A DNA stretch of 64,000 nucleotides from contig DBRL01000010.1 in NCBI GenBank assembly GCA_002305925.1, forward strand, positions 214,346-278,345. The letters run 5' to 3'. The translations under genes and the position numbers were made by a program. Shown here one piece after another: positions 27,775 to 34,933 of the stretch (position 1 is its first letter; each line of letters starts with the position of its first letter). The notes below the pieces were generated by a model, which searched no databases, was not told where the DNA came from, and worked only from the letters and a program-made list of their open reading frames with translations. The DNA comes from Candidatus Peregrinibacteria bacterium UBA1369 (lineage in GTDB: Bacteria > Patescibacteriota > Gracilibacteria > UBA1369).

Positions 27775-28640
27775 AAGGAATAATACTGGCCGGAGGCCAC
27801 GGAACCAGGCTCTATCCGATTACGATGGCCATCAGCAAACAGCTGATGCCGATTTATGACAAACCGATGATTTACTATCCCCTCTCCGTGCTGCTGCAGG
27901 CCGGAATCAGGGAAGTTTTGATCATCACCACTCCGCGCGACCAGGAGGCTTTTCAGGGACTTTTGGGTAACGGAAGCGATTATGGCTGCTCCTTTCAATA
28001 CGTCGCCCAGGAGGCCCCCAGGGGACTGGCAGAGGCCTTTATACTAGGGGAAAGCTTCATCAACGGCGAAAAGGTCTGCATGATACTGGGTGACAACATC
28101 TTTTATGGCGACAGCGTGGAGAAAATGGCCCGCCAATCGACAGATCCAGACGGCGGCATCATTTTTGCCTATCAGGTGGCCGATCCCGACCGCTATGGCG
28201 TGGTGGAATTCGCGGAAGACGGCCAGGTGCTGTCGATAGAGGAAAAACCCCAAAAACCTCGTTCCAATTATGCGATTCCGGGCATTTATTTTTATGACCA
28301 TGAGGCGGTGGAGATCGCCAAATCGTTGCAACCCAGCCCGCGCGGGGAAATCGAAATTACCGACATCAGCCGCGAATACCTGCGGCGTGGAAAATTGCAG
28401 GTGAAGGTGCTGGATCGCGGTGTGGCCTGGCTGGATACGGGGACTTTTGACTCGATGATGCGGGCCTCGACCTTTGTGGAGGCCATTGAACAGCGTCAGG
28501 GCATCAAAATAGGCTGCATCGAGGAGGTGGCCTGGAGAAAGGGCTATATTGATGATGCCGGACTGCGGCGGCTGGCTGAGCGCACGCTGAAAAGCGGCTA
28601 CGGGGAATACCTGCTGGGGCTATTGGAGCGGGGGGCATAA
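27771..28640 (+). CDS. rfbA: Glucose-1-phosphate thymidylyltransferase
   Basis: Makes dTDP-glucose from glucose-1-phosphate and dTTP, the first step of the pathway. 289 residues with GGHGTRLYPIT, KQLMPIYDKPMIYYPL, GDNIFYGDS, EEKPQKPRSNYA and WLDTGTFDSM, all typical of the long RmlA family. It is the last gene of the operon and no intrinsic terminator follows. The GC-rich foreign segment begins about 100 bases downstream. Confidence 0.95.
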   Translation: MKGIILAGGHGTRLYPITMAISKQLMPIYDKPMIYYPLSVLLQAGIREVLIITTPRDQEAFQGLLGNGSDYGCSFQYVAQEAPRGLAEAFILGESFINGEKVCMILGDNIFYGDSVEKMARQSTDPDGGIIFAYQVADPDRYGVVEFAEDGQVLSIEEKPQKPRSNYAIPGIYFYDHEAVEIAKSLQPSPRGEIEITDISREYLRRGKLQVKVLDRGVAWLDTGTFDSMMRASTFVEAIEQRQGIKIGCIEEVAWRKGYIDDAGLRRLAERTLKSGYGEYLLGLLERGA

Positions 28641-28738
28641 GTCCGCGGCAGCACGCCATTCTTTAACGCAGCAAGCAGACTACTATAAGCGCACAAAAAA
28701 TCCAGCGAGGCGAGCCGTAAATGCGTTTGATATGGAAA

Positions 28739-28756
28739 GAAAACTCATTGGATAAA
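28739..28756 (+). repeat. Left copy of 18-bp inverted repeat
   Basis: GAAAACTCATTGGATAAA, a perfect inverse of 29902-29919. The pair encloses one lipoprotein gene in a 1.18-kb unit. Confidence 0.85.
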
Positions 28757-28766
28757 GTCCGCTTGG

Positions 28767-28803
28767 CCCACCCGCGCGCCTTTTGAAGGGGCGCGCGGGT
28801 GGG
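28767..28803. repeat. 14-bp perfect GC hairpin
   Basis: CCCACCCGCGCGCC (28767-28780) pairs perfectly with 28790-28803 across a nine-base loop. There is no T run on either side, so it is terminator-like in place but not of classic form. Confidence 0.75.
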
Positions 28804-28826
28804 GGCGGGGTTTCGGGTTGGGGTTT

Positions 28827-28861
28827 GACCGCGGCACGGCCCAGGGGGGCGTGCCGCGGTC
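28827..28861. repeat. 12-bp perfect GC hairpin
   Basis: GACCGCGGCACG (28827-28838) pairs with CGTGCCGCGGTC (28850-28861), 23 bases after the previous hairpin. Confidence 0.75.
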
Positions 28862-28938
28862 GCGAGGGCGGCGGAGGGGGGCCGACGGCTGCTGCGGAGG
28901 AGGACAGTGCTGTCCGCCCCCGCTCCGCCGCCGGAAAT

Positions 28939-29745
28939 CTAGCGCGAGCGGGCGACCACGTACATGTGGCCGCAGAACGCTCCCTCCGCCACCGCGTTTG
29001 GTCCGGAGTGCTGGTACACGACCAGGCCGCCCCCGTAGGTGGGCCAACCGCCGGGGATCGACGCCTTGAGCGCGCAGGTGGGATTTACCACCTCGCACTC
29101 GAAAATGTCGACCAGCAGGGAGGCGAACTCGCCGCTCATGACCTGGGCGTAGGTCGGGGCGTTGCCGCCGTGCAGCTTCGTCCAGATCACCTCGGCCAGG
29201 GGGGCGTCGACCAGGTACCAGTCAACTTCCGCTCCGGCGATGAACTGAATCGTGCCGGAGTTGGAGACGACAGCCACCGTGACAGGGCCGCACTCGGAAC
29301 CGTCGGCGACGAGGTACTTCAGCTCTCCCGCCTTCTGCGTTGCGTCCTCCGTGAAGGGATTTCCCTCGAACCAGAGCTCTTTGTGGTTCTGGTCGCGGAC
29401 GGCGCCCGCCAAGTCGGACTGGGTCATGCAGCCGTTATAGCTGCGAAGATCCCAAAACGAGGGGACGGCCTTGCAGCTGGGGTCGGGCTGGGGGCTTTGA
29501 GAGCCGCCCGTGCCGCCCCCGCCCGGGTTGATGTTGCCGCCGGAGCCTCCGGTGCCGGCTGTGCCGCCTGTGCCGCCTGTGCCTGCCGTGCCGCCTGTCC
29601 CGCAGGTCGTGCAGGGCACCAGTTCGTAGCCGGAATCGTCATCGCAGCCGATGAGGCCAGTGACGGCGAGCAGGACGATGCCGAGGACGAGCAGGGTGGT
29701 GGGGGTGGCGTTGTGGGCTGTGAGAGCGTTGCTGAGAGTTTTCAT
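28939..29745 (-). CDS. Gly-Thr-Gly repeat lipoprotein (foreign character)
   Basis: 268 residues from the ATG at 29745, which has a strong GGAGG seven bases upstream, unlike most native genes. The signal peptide carries lipobox GLIGC (Cys34). A low-complexity GTGG/GTAG spacer (about 48-85) follows, then a domain of about 180 residues with several Cys and Trp (SFWDLRSYNGC, DWYLVDAPLAEVIWTKLHGG, FCGHMYVVARSR). Such lipoproteins are common in Myxococcota. I do not recognise the C-terminal domain. GC content is far above the flanks by eye. It lies inside an 18-bp inverted-repeat pair. Confidence 0.75.
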   Translation of the reverse strand: MKTLSNALTAHNATPTTLLVLGIVLLAVTGLIGCDDDSGYELVPCTTCGTGGTAGTGGTGGTAGTGGSGGNINPGGGGTGGSQSPQPDPSCKAVPSFWDLRSYNGCMTQSDLAGAVRDQNHKELWFEGNPFTEDATQKAGELKYLVADGSECGPVTVAVVSNSGTIQFIAGAEVDWYLVDAPLAEVIWTKLHGGNAPTYAQVMSGEFASLLVDIFECEVVNPTCALKASIPGGWPTYGGGLVVYQHSGPNAVAEGAFCGHMYVVARSR

Positions 29746-29901
29746 CTGATTTCCTCCGTGGTGGCGTTTTGAGACGCCGAAAATTGTTTTCCCGATACTC
29801 GGGATGACCAAGCTGTCTCTATATGGGCAGATCATTGCTGTGTGTCTAGAACTCTCGCTTCTGCTTATCTGATAGAAACAGGTCGGTCACCCCGATGCTT
29901 T

Positions 29902-29919
29902 TTTATCCAATGAGTTTTC
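29902..29919 (-). repeat. Right copy of 18-bp inverted repeat
   Basis: TTTATCCAATGAGTTTTC, exact reverse complement of 28739-28756. Confidence 0.85.
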
Positions 29920-30015
29920 AAGGAATTCTGCGCTGAACCGCAATTGGCTTGAGTCCAGGGCAAGACTGTATTTAAACATATTTTGCTCGAATTGTAAAGC
30001 TTTTATCTATAAAAG

Positions 30016-30029
30016 TGTGCACGTGCACA
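30016..30029. promoter_or_regulatory. 14-base palindrome, possible operator
   Basis: TGTGCACGTGCACA is a perfect palindrome in the AT-rich patch upstream of the minus-strand lipoprotein. Binding protein unknown. Confidence 0.35.
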
Positions 30030-30145
30030 GTTTTCGGGGCTGTTTTTGGCTGACTAAAGCACTTTTAGATTAAATATTGAAGGAAAAGTTGTGTGTTTGT
30101 GCGAACCTTACAAGCCTGTACAAAAATGTATCTTTTAGGACATGG

Positions 30146-30178
30146 AAAAGCCCCGTTCGTCTAGTCGACGTACGGGGC
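30146..30178 (-). terminator. Terminator of the Gly-rich lipoprotein gene
   Basis: GCCCCGT (30150-30156) pairs with ACGGGGC (30172-30178). An inner CGTC/GACG pairing extends the stem across a T-T mismatch. Four U follow on the minus strand. Confidence 0.7.
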
Positions 30179-30446
30179 CTTCCTCCTTTCCGGAACCTCT
30201 GCGACCCACTGGGCTGGCTTGGGCCAGGCCGCCGGAGTCGAGGGTTACCATGGTTAGTGAGTTGTTGATGCTTGGCCACCATGCCAGTGCCCTGGAGGGG
30301 CGGTGGCGATGGGGCACGGCATCAGGTTCGGGGTGAGGTGGAGCGAGCCGTTGGGCTCGAGCTCCAAAGTGTGGTGCAGCCGCTGGCGAGGCGAACTGCA
30401 CCGCGAGGCCCCTTCCCGTGGCGGGAGGGAGGGGGTGTTGGCCGTA

Positions 30447-31775
30447 CTACTGGCAGAGCGGGGGCATCTCGAGCACCCCGTATCGCGTCCCACTGTATGT
30501 ATACGAGCTGAGGGGGCTGCTCGGAGTCACGATCGCCCGCAAGACGAACAAGTCTGCGGGGATGTGCCCCACGAGCGTGCTGGGGCAGAACGATCCGCCA
30601 AGCGCCCAGCACTGCCAGTCGTTAAGGACGGCGGCGAGGTAAAGAGTCCCTCGCCGATCCCCGATCACCCCTTCGTTGCAGCTGCCGGGGTTCTCGGGGT
30701 TCACGCCGATCTGGCGGCAAAAAAGAGCGTCCAAGAGCGGAGTGGGGTCGCCGCCGCCGCCAATCTGGGGCTCCCAGAGGTTCAGCCCCCCTGCGGAGGC
30801 TGAAATGGCGATCCCGGCCTCCGAGGCAGTTGCGAGCAACTCCTCGTTGACCAGAACCTCCATCCTCGGGTTGTCCCAAGATGCCGTGACATCGTGTCCG
30901 CCCCAGAGGGTGGTAAGGGTGTTAGCCCCCAGCACCGTCACCAGGGCGTTGTTGACCGGCGTGCAGTCGAGGGGGCCACCCCCGCTGCCGCCCGAGCCGC
31001 CGGTTCCACCGGTCCCGCCCGTGCCTCCTGTTCCTGCGGTCCCACCAGAGCCGGCCGTTCCGCCTGTGCCTCCGGTGCCTCCGGTGCCTCCGGTGCCGCC
31101 ACTTCCTGCCGTGCCACCGGATCCGGCCGTTCCGCCCGTGCCTCCGGTACCGGCCGTGCCGCCGGAACCCGCTGTGCCTCCAGTGCCACCGGACCCCGCC
31201 GTCCCTCCGGTCCCGCCTGTTCCCCCGTTGGGGAGGCAGACGAGGCCGGTCCCGTTGGCGTTGCAGGCCCAGTGGCCTGTCGATCCATCGGGGAGGACGC
31301 AGGGCTGGCCGTTATTGGGGTCGTCGTGGCAGTTGTAGCCACTGCCGCCCGAGCCAGCCGTGCCGCCGGTGTTGCCGGTGCCGCCCGTGCCACCCGTTCC
31401 TGCCGTACCGCCACTGCCGCCCGTCCCGCCGTGGATGTCCACGCAGACGAGGGCTGTTCCGTCAGCCGTGCAGGCCCAAACGCCAGGTTGGCCGTTCGGG
31501 AGGGTGCAGGCCAAGCCATAGTTCGGATCGTCGAGGCAGGTGTATCCGCCTCCGCCCGATCCCGCAGTACCGCCGCTGCCGGCTGTTCCGCCCGTGCCGC
31601 CGGTGCCCCCAGTGCCCGGAGCTTTGTAGCTCGCGCACCAGGGGTCGCCGTCGGAGCAGGCCTCCGTTGTCGCCACGTCGCCGCACCCGACCAAGCCCGT
31701 GAGGGCCGCCAGGGCGACGAGCAGTGTCATCAGGGCCTGCCACAAGGCCGGCCCGCCTCTTTTTCTTATTTCCAT
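30447..31775 (-). CDS. Gly-Thr-Gly repeat lipoprotein with two Cys modules (foreign character)
   Basis: 442 residues from ATG at 31775, preceded by GGAGG eight bases upstream. The lipobox is GLVGC (Cys31). Two Cys modules with identical spacing C-x9-C-x11-C-x8-C (starting YTCLDDPNYG and YNCHDDPNNG) are embedded in long GTGGTAGSGG repeats. A C-terminal domain of about 170 residues begins near PLDCTPVNNALVTVLG and contains five further Cys. The longer open frame upstream lacks a start with a ribosome site. Myxococcota-like architecture; function unknown. Strong GC bias and single-amino-acid repetition make neighbouring frames look open too. Confidence 0.75.
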   Translation of the reverse strand: MEIRKRGGPALWQALMTLLVALAALTGLVGCGDVATTEACSDGDPWCASYKAPGTGGTGGTGGTAGSGGTAGSGGGGYTCLDDPNYGLACTLPNGQPGVWACTADGTALVCVDIHGGTGGSGGTAGTGGTGGTGNTGGTAGSGGSGYNCHDDPNNGQPCVLPDGSTGHWACNANGTGLVCLPNGGTGGTGGTAGSGGTGGTAGSGGTAGTGGTGGTAGSGGTAGSGGTGGTGGTGGTGGTAGSGGTAGTGGTGGTGGTGGSGGSGGGPLDCTPVNNALVTVLGANTLTTLWGGHDVTASWDNPRMEVLVNEELLATASEAGIAISASAGGLNLWEPQIGGGGDPTPLLDALFCRQIGVNPENPGSCNEGVIGDRRGTLYLAAVLNDWQCWALGGSFCPSTLVGHIPADLFVLRAIVTPSSPLSSYTYSGTRYGVLEMPPLCQ

Positions 31776-31975
31776 GAGAATGTCCTCCGTGCCCGTGAGG
31801 GCTTGTTGGCCGCACCACGGGCGGGCCTGTTCCTTGTGATCGATTCCCGGAAGCCGGCGGCTATAGAGAGCCTTGCTCGTCTTGCCCCGCCGTGCAGCAT
31901 GGAAGCTGCGAGTCGCGCGCAGGTTTGTCGTTCTAGAAAGAGCGACTCCCCTCGCCACCGACCTCCGGTACTTGC

Positions 31976-33202
31976 CTAGAGCTGTCCTCCGATGAAGATG
32001 CCCATCGGAACGTCCAAGAAGTGGCCGTCCCTCCGACGCAAGCATTCACCGGTCTGCTGGTTGCAGACCATCTCGGGTCCTCGGGCCTCGGGCAACTTCG
32101 AGAAGTTCCCGAGCAAGCCGATGTTCGCGCCAAGCACGAGGTGCTCGGCGATGACGAACCCGGGCTGGAGTCCCAGACGGTACCCGACAGCAGCGGTCGT
32201 GTTGGACTCACCACTGTAGAGGGTCTTGTCCGGGAGCTGGCTGATCGGGATTGTCCCGTCTACGGAGATGAGTGCTCCGACGCTCGCCCAAACCTGAAGC
32301 TGGAAGAAGCTCGCGGGCATCCACTCCACGCCGGCTTTGGGGCCGACGTAGTAGCTTTGCCAATCCACGAACGAGTTGTACCCGTTGATGGGTGCGTTCG
32401 GCGCACTCATGACGGGCTTCTGCCTGAAGTCGTGAGCGAACGTGACCCCCGTGAGGAAACGAACGTTGGGGTCTGACCCCAAGAAAACGTTCGCGTCCAG
32501 TCCCCAGCCTTGCCTCGCGTCCCCTTCGTTGGAGAGCGAGTCCAGACCCAGCGTGTACTGGGCCTGGAATGCGAACACCCTGTTCTCCCACCCTCGCCCG
32601 CCGGACTCGGCGAGCTTGTAGGCGTCGTCGGCGCGCGTGCGCGCCTCCGCTGCCTGCTCCTGCGCCGGCTCGATCCATTGCTGGACCGTCGTGGCGCTCG
32701 GGGGAGGCGCGACGGGCTGGACGGTCACGGACAGGCTGTCGTGCCCTGCCGCACCCGCCCAAGAGAGCGTGTGGGTGGTGGCCGTTCCGCCGACCTGAAC
32801 GGTCCACTCCCGCCCTTTCGGGAAGGAGTAACCCGCAGGCCGATCGCTGGGCCGATCCACACCGACCGAAACGCCCGACCCGCCGGGGCCGCTGTAGACC
32901 CCCTCGGCGCCGATGTTGCTGAGCTGACCCTTGCTGTCGTAGCTTTGCGTTCTCTCGCAAATGAGGCGCAAGGTGACGTTCTGGCCAACTTCCCCGGTGA
33001 TGGTGATGCCCCCGGGGGAGGCGTTAGTCGTCGCAGTGTTGACCACCACCCCTCCGGGCCCGAAGGCCGCGAAAGCGCAGTGTGCCATTCCGTGCGACGT
33101 ATTGTATCGCCAACCGGGCGACGCGGTCGCGACACCCGTGCTCGTCATGATGACGCACACGAGGGCCGCGAGGGTGAGTGCGAAGCTGATCTTCTTCTGC
33201 AT
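31976..33202 (-). CDS. Predicted outer-membrane beta-barrel protein (foreign character)
   Basis: 408 residues with a clear signal peptide (cleavage near TATASPG) and GAGGAG eight bases before the ATG. Residues about 30-165 are beta-rich, possibly Ig-like. A short helix (EPAQEQAAEARTRADDAYKLAE) leads to about 200 residues of alternating hydrophobic strands with aromatic belts: GWGLDANVFLG, VRFLTGVTFAHDF, YYVGPKAGVEWM, FQLQVWASVGALISVDG, AVGYRLGLQPGFVI, LVLGANIGLLGNF, PMGIFIGGQL. That is the pattern of an eight-strand outer-membrane barrel. Such proteins need a diderm envelope and the BAM machine, neither expected in Patescibacteria. Confidence 0.75.
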   Translation of the reverse strand: MQKKISFALTLAALVCVIMTSTGVATASPGWRYNTSHGMAHCAFAAFGPGGVVVNTATTNASPGGITITGEVGQNVTLRLICERTQSYDSKGQLSNIGAEGVYSGPGGSGVSVGVDRPSDRPAGYSFPKGREWTVQVGGTATTHTLSWAGAAGHDSLSVTVQPVAPPPSATTVQQWIEPAQEQAAEARTRADDAYKLAESGGRGWENRVFAFQAQYTLGLDSLSNEGDARQGWGLDANVFLGSDPNVRFLTGVTFAHDFRQKPVMSAPNAPINGYNSFVDWQSYYVGPKAGVEWMPASFFQLQVWASVGALISVDGTIPISQLPDKTLYSGESNTTAAVGYRLGLQPGFVIAEHLVLGANIGLLGNFSKLPEARGPEMVCNQQTGECLRRRDGHFLDVPMGIFIGGQL

Positions 33203-33658
33203 GGCTCTTTCTCCTCGCGTGCGCCGCCTTTCTGGGGACGGCGGAGTCTGTTGGCCGGGAGCTTGCCGCTCCCCGGCCGAAATCCCTGTCTATGGAGTGG
33301 CGCGTCTATGTTTTTACATGCGCCGTTCTCCGAGCGGCGGGCCGACCGAAGTGTCGGGCCGCCGCATATTTACTTTGAACCTGATGCCGTAAAGCACCTG
33401 AAAGAAGCCATTGCCGGAAGGGGTCGCCAAACGGCCGCCCGGCTTCACTTGGAAGCAGGACAACGCGCAAAACGGCGCGGTTCCAGCAGTCAGCCTCTTT
33501 CAGGCGCTAAACGGACTTTTGCCTTTATTTCAAAGGTCTAAGGCTTGCCGCAACCGTTCCGAGAATGAGGGCAAGGCTAAATTAAACTACTTTCTAATCG
33601 TTTTGTCAATGTTTATTGAAATATAGCTTAATCATCTGGTTAAATTCAGCTAGAGTTG
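33203..33658. other. 456-base intergenic region at the right edge of the foreign island
   Basis: GC-rich up to about 33590, then abruptly AT-rich before csaB. It holds a 13-base-pair hairpin (33334-33346 with 33353-33365, one mismatch) and no supported gene or clear promoter. Confidence 0.5.
33334..33365. repeat. GC-rich 13-bp hairpin
   Basis: GCGGCGGGCCGAC pairs with GTCGGGCCGCCGC with one mismatch and a six-base loop, upstream of the beta-barrel gene. Confidence 0.6.
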
Positions 33659-34792
33659 ATGCATTACAACAATGTTCAAATGAAGGCTGACAAAAAGCAG
33701 ATAGTGATTTGCGGCAACTATGGCATCGGCAATCTGGGCGATGAGGCGATACTGGATGGCCTGATACGACTCAGCGAGACCTGCTGGCCGGGAGCGGAGA
33801 TATGCGTGCTGAGCTCAAATCCGCGTCAAACCGCGCCTGAACACGGAATCAAGGCGGTACAGATGTTTCCCGCCGGACTGAAATCGACACTGAAATTCTG
33901 GCTGAGTGGACAATTCTGGCCTACAGTGCGGGCCGTGCGGCGAGCCGACCTGGTAATATTGGGCGGCGGTGGACTTTTTACGGATGAAAAATGGCGGGCG
34001 GTCTGGATCTGGGCGGTGCAGGTATGGTGGTTCAGAATGCTGCGGCGGCCCTATGTCTGTCTGGCCCAAAGTGTCGGCCCTCTGAGAACGCGCAGCGGAC
34101 GCTTTTTGGCCAGGAGAGTCTTTCGGGAGGCCCGGCTCTGCACGGTGCGGGACGCGCAATCGGCGGAACTTTTGCGGGAATTGGGCGTAAAGAAGGTAAC
34201 TGTATTCGCTGATGCCGTTTTCGCACTGGGCTATGAAGCACCCAGGGCGAGAAATATTCAGCAATATGCCGTTTTATCGCTGCGGGAATGGGGAAATAAT
34301 CCGGCATGGCTGGCCGTGGCCGGGGCGGTAGACTGGCTGTGGCGGGAGCAGGGTTTGCGCACAATTTTTATTCCCTTTCAGGAAAGTGGCGATGATGACA
34401 AATTGGTTTATCAAAAAGTCAAGTCACTGCTTAGCGAAAAGCCCGCCATGGAAATGAAAACGGTTGACGACTATAAGCAGGCCCTGGAAATGATCGGGCG
34501 TAGCCGTCTTGTCCTGGGGATGCGGCTGCATTCGCTGATTTTTGCGGCGCTGGGTTGCCGGCCTTTTGTGGGCATTTCTTACAGCAGCAAAGTAAGGGCG
34601 ATGACACTGGAGCTGGGAATGGAGAATTTTTGTCTGGATTTTGACAAGCTCAGCAGCGAGGAGCTAATTGCTGCATTGAAACAAATTTTTGCGCAAGAAA
34701 AACAGCTGGTGGGTGGTTTGGAGCAAAAAAAACTGCAGCTGACCTATCGTTTTTTTGAGCATGAGAAAGCGCTCCGTGATCTTATCTCATAA
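33659..34792 (+). CDS. csaB: CsaB-like polysaccharide pyruvyl transferase
   Basis: About 377 residues. The fold motifs match CsaB: CGNYGIGNLGDEAILDGLI at the N terminus, LVILGGGGLFTDE, CLAQSVGPL, VRDAQSAELLRELGV and, near the end, LGMRLHSLIFAALGCRPFVGISYSSKV. In Bacillus CsaB adds pyruvate ketal to the secondary wall polymer to which SLH domains bind. The SLH/M23 protein at 10018 is a plausible client. ATG at 33659 is chosen; TTG 33656 and ATG 33680 are alternatives. Base composition is like the native genes although foreign-looking genes lie on both sides. Confidence 0.9.
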   Translation: MHYNNVQMKADKKQIVICGNYGIGNLGDEAILDGLIRLSETCWPGAEICVLSSNPRQTAPEHGIKAVQMFPAGLKSTLKFWLSGQFWPTVRAVRRADLVILGGGGLFTDEKWRAVWIWAVQVWWFRMLRRPYVCLAQSVGPLRTRSGRFLARRVFREARLCTVRDAQSAELLRELGVKKVTVFADAVFALGYEAPRARNIQQYAVLSLREWGNNPAWLAVAGAVDWLWREQGLRTIFIPFQESGDDDKLVYQKVKSLLSEKPAMEMKTVDDYKQALEMIGRSRLVLGMRLHSLIFAALGCRPFVGISYSSKVRAMTLELGMENFCLDFDKLSSEELIAALKQIFAQEKQLVGGLEQKKLQLTYRFFEHEKALRDLIS

Positions 34793-34802
34793 GGGCGCAT
34801 AT

Positions 34803-34830
34803 TTGACTTTTGTCAATGTTTTAATATAAT
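34803..34830 (+). promoter_or_regulatory. Promoter upstream of the Asp/Pro-rich lipoprotein
   Basis: TTGACT (34803-34808), 16 bases, TATAAT (34825-34830). The -35 lies in an inverted repeat TTGAC-N4-GTCAA, and the block up to TTTT resembles the promoter at 18727. Confidence 0.55.
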
Positions 34831-34933
34831 GCGCTTACTTTGGCCGGATTCATGGCAACTGCGACTCGATACTGCGCTGTGGGCCCGGCCAAGCCCATTG
34901 ACAGCGCGGAAGGAAGAAGAAAGGAAGGTTTTG

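Larger units (their letters stand above)
28641..28938. other. Gene-free segment with GC-rich hairpins, edge of the foreign island
   Basis: Composition jumps near 28745. The segment holds the left 18-bp inverted repeat (28739-28756) and strong hairpins at 28767-28803 and 28827-28861. A third pairing of CGGCGGAG near 28869 with CTCCGCCG near 28924 lies just past the stop of the minus-strand lipoprotein gene. No coding region is supported. Confidence 0.6.
29746..30446. other. 701-base intergenic region inside the foreign island
   Basis: From left to right: an imperfect 21-base inverted repeat (29800-29820 with 29874-29894, 17 of 21 matching); the right 18-bp repeat; a weak minus-strand promoter (TTTACA 29993-29998, 17 bases, TTAAAT 29970-29975); a 14-base palindrome at 30016-30029; an AT-rich patch up to about 30140; a terminator at 30146-30178; and then GC-rich sequence up to the next stop codon with no convincing gene. 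Confidence 0.5.

Noticed and set aside
28783..29772. Plus-strand frames in the GC-rich island, also 30676-31338 and 32510-33541
   Set aside because: High GC keeps several frames open. The minus-strand frames have signal peptides, lipoboxes and strong ribosome sites; the plus-strand ones show only low-complexity Pro/Val or Arg/Ala sequence.
30960..31660. Triplet-like GC repeats considered as a CRISPR or tandem-repeat array
   Set aside because: The repetition is in phase with codons for Gly/Thr/Ala/Ser in a lipoprotein and lacks a regular repeat-spacer pattern.
33601..33617. TTTTGTCAATGTTTA upstream of csaB, as a third member of the palindromic promoter family
   Set aside because: The left half of the palindrome is missing and no -10 lies at a usable distance. 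GTCAATGTTT also occurs within coding sequence near 20306.
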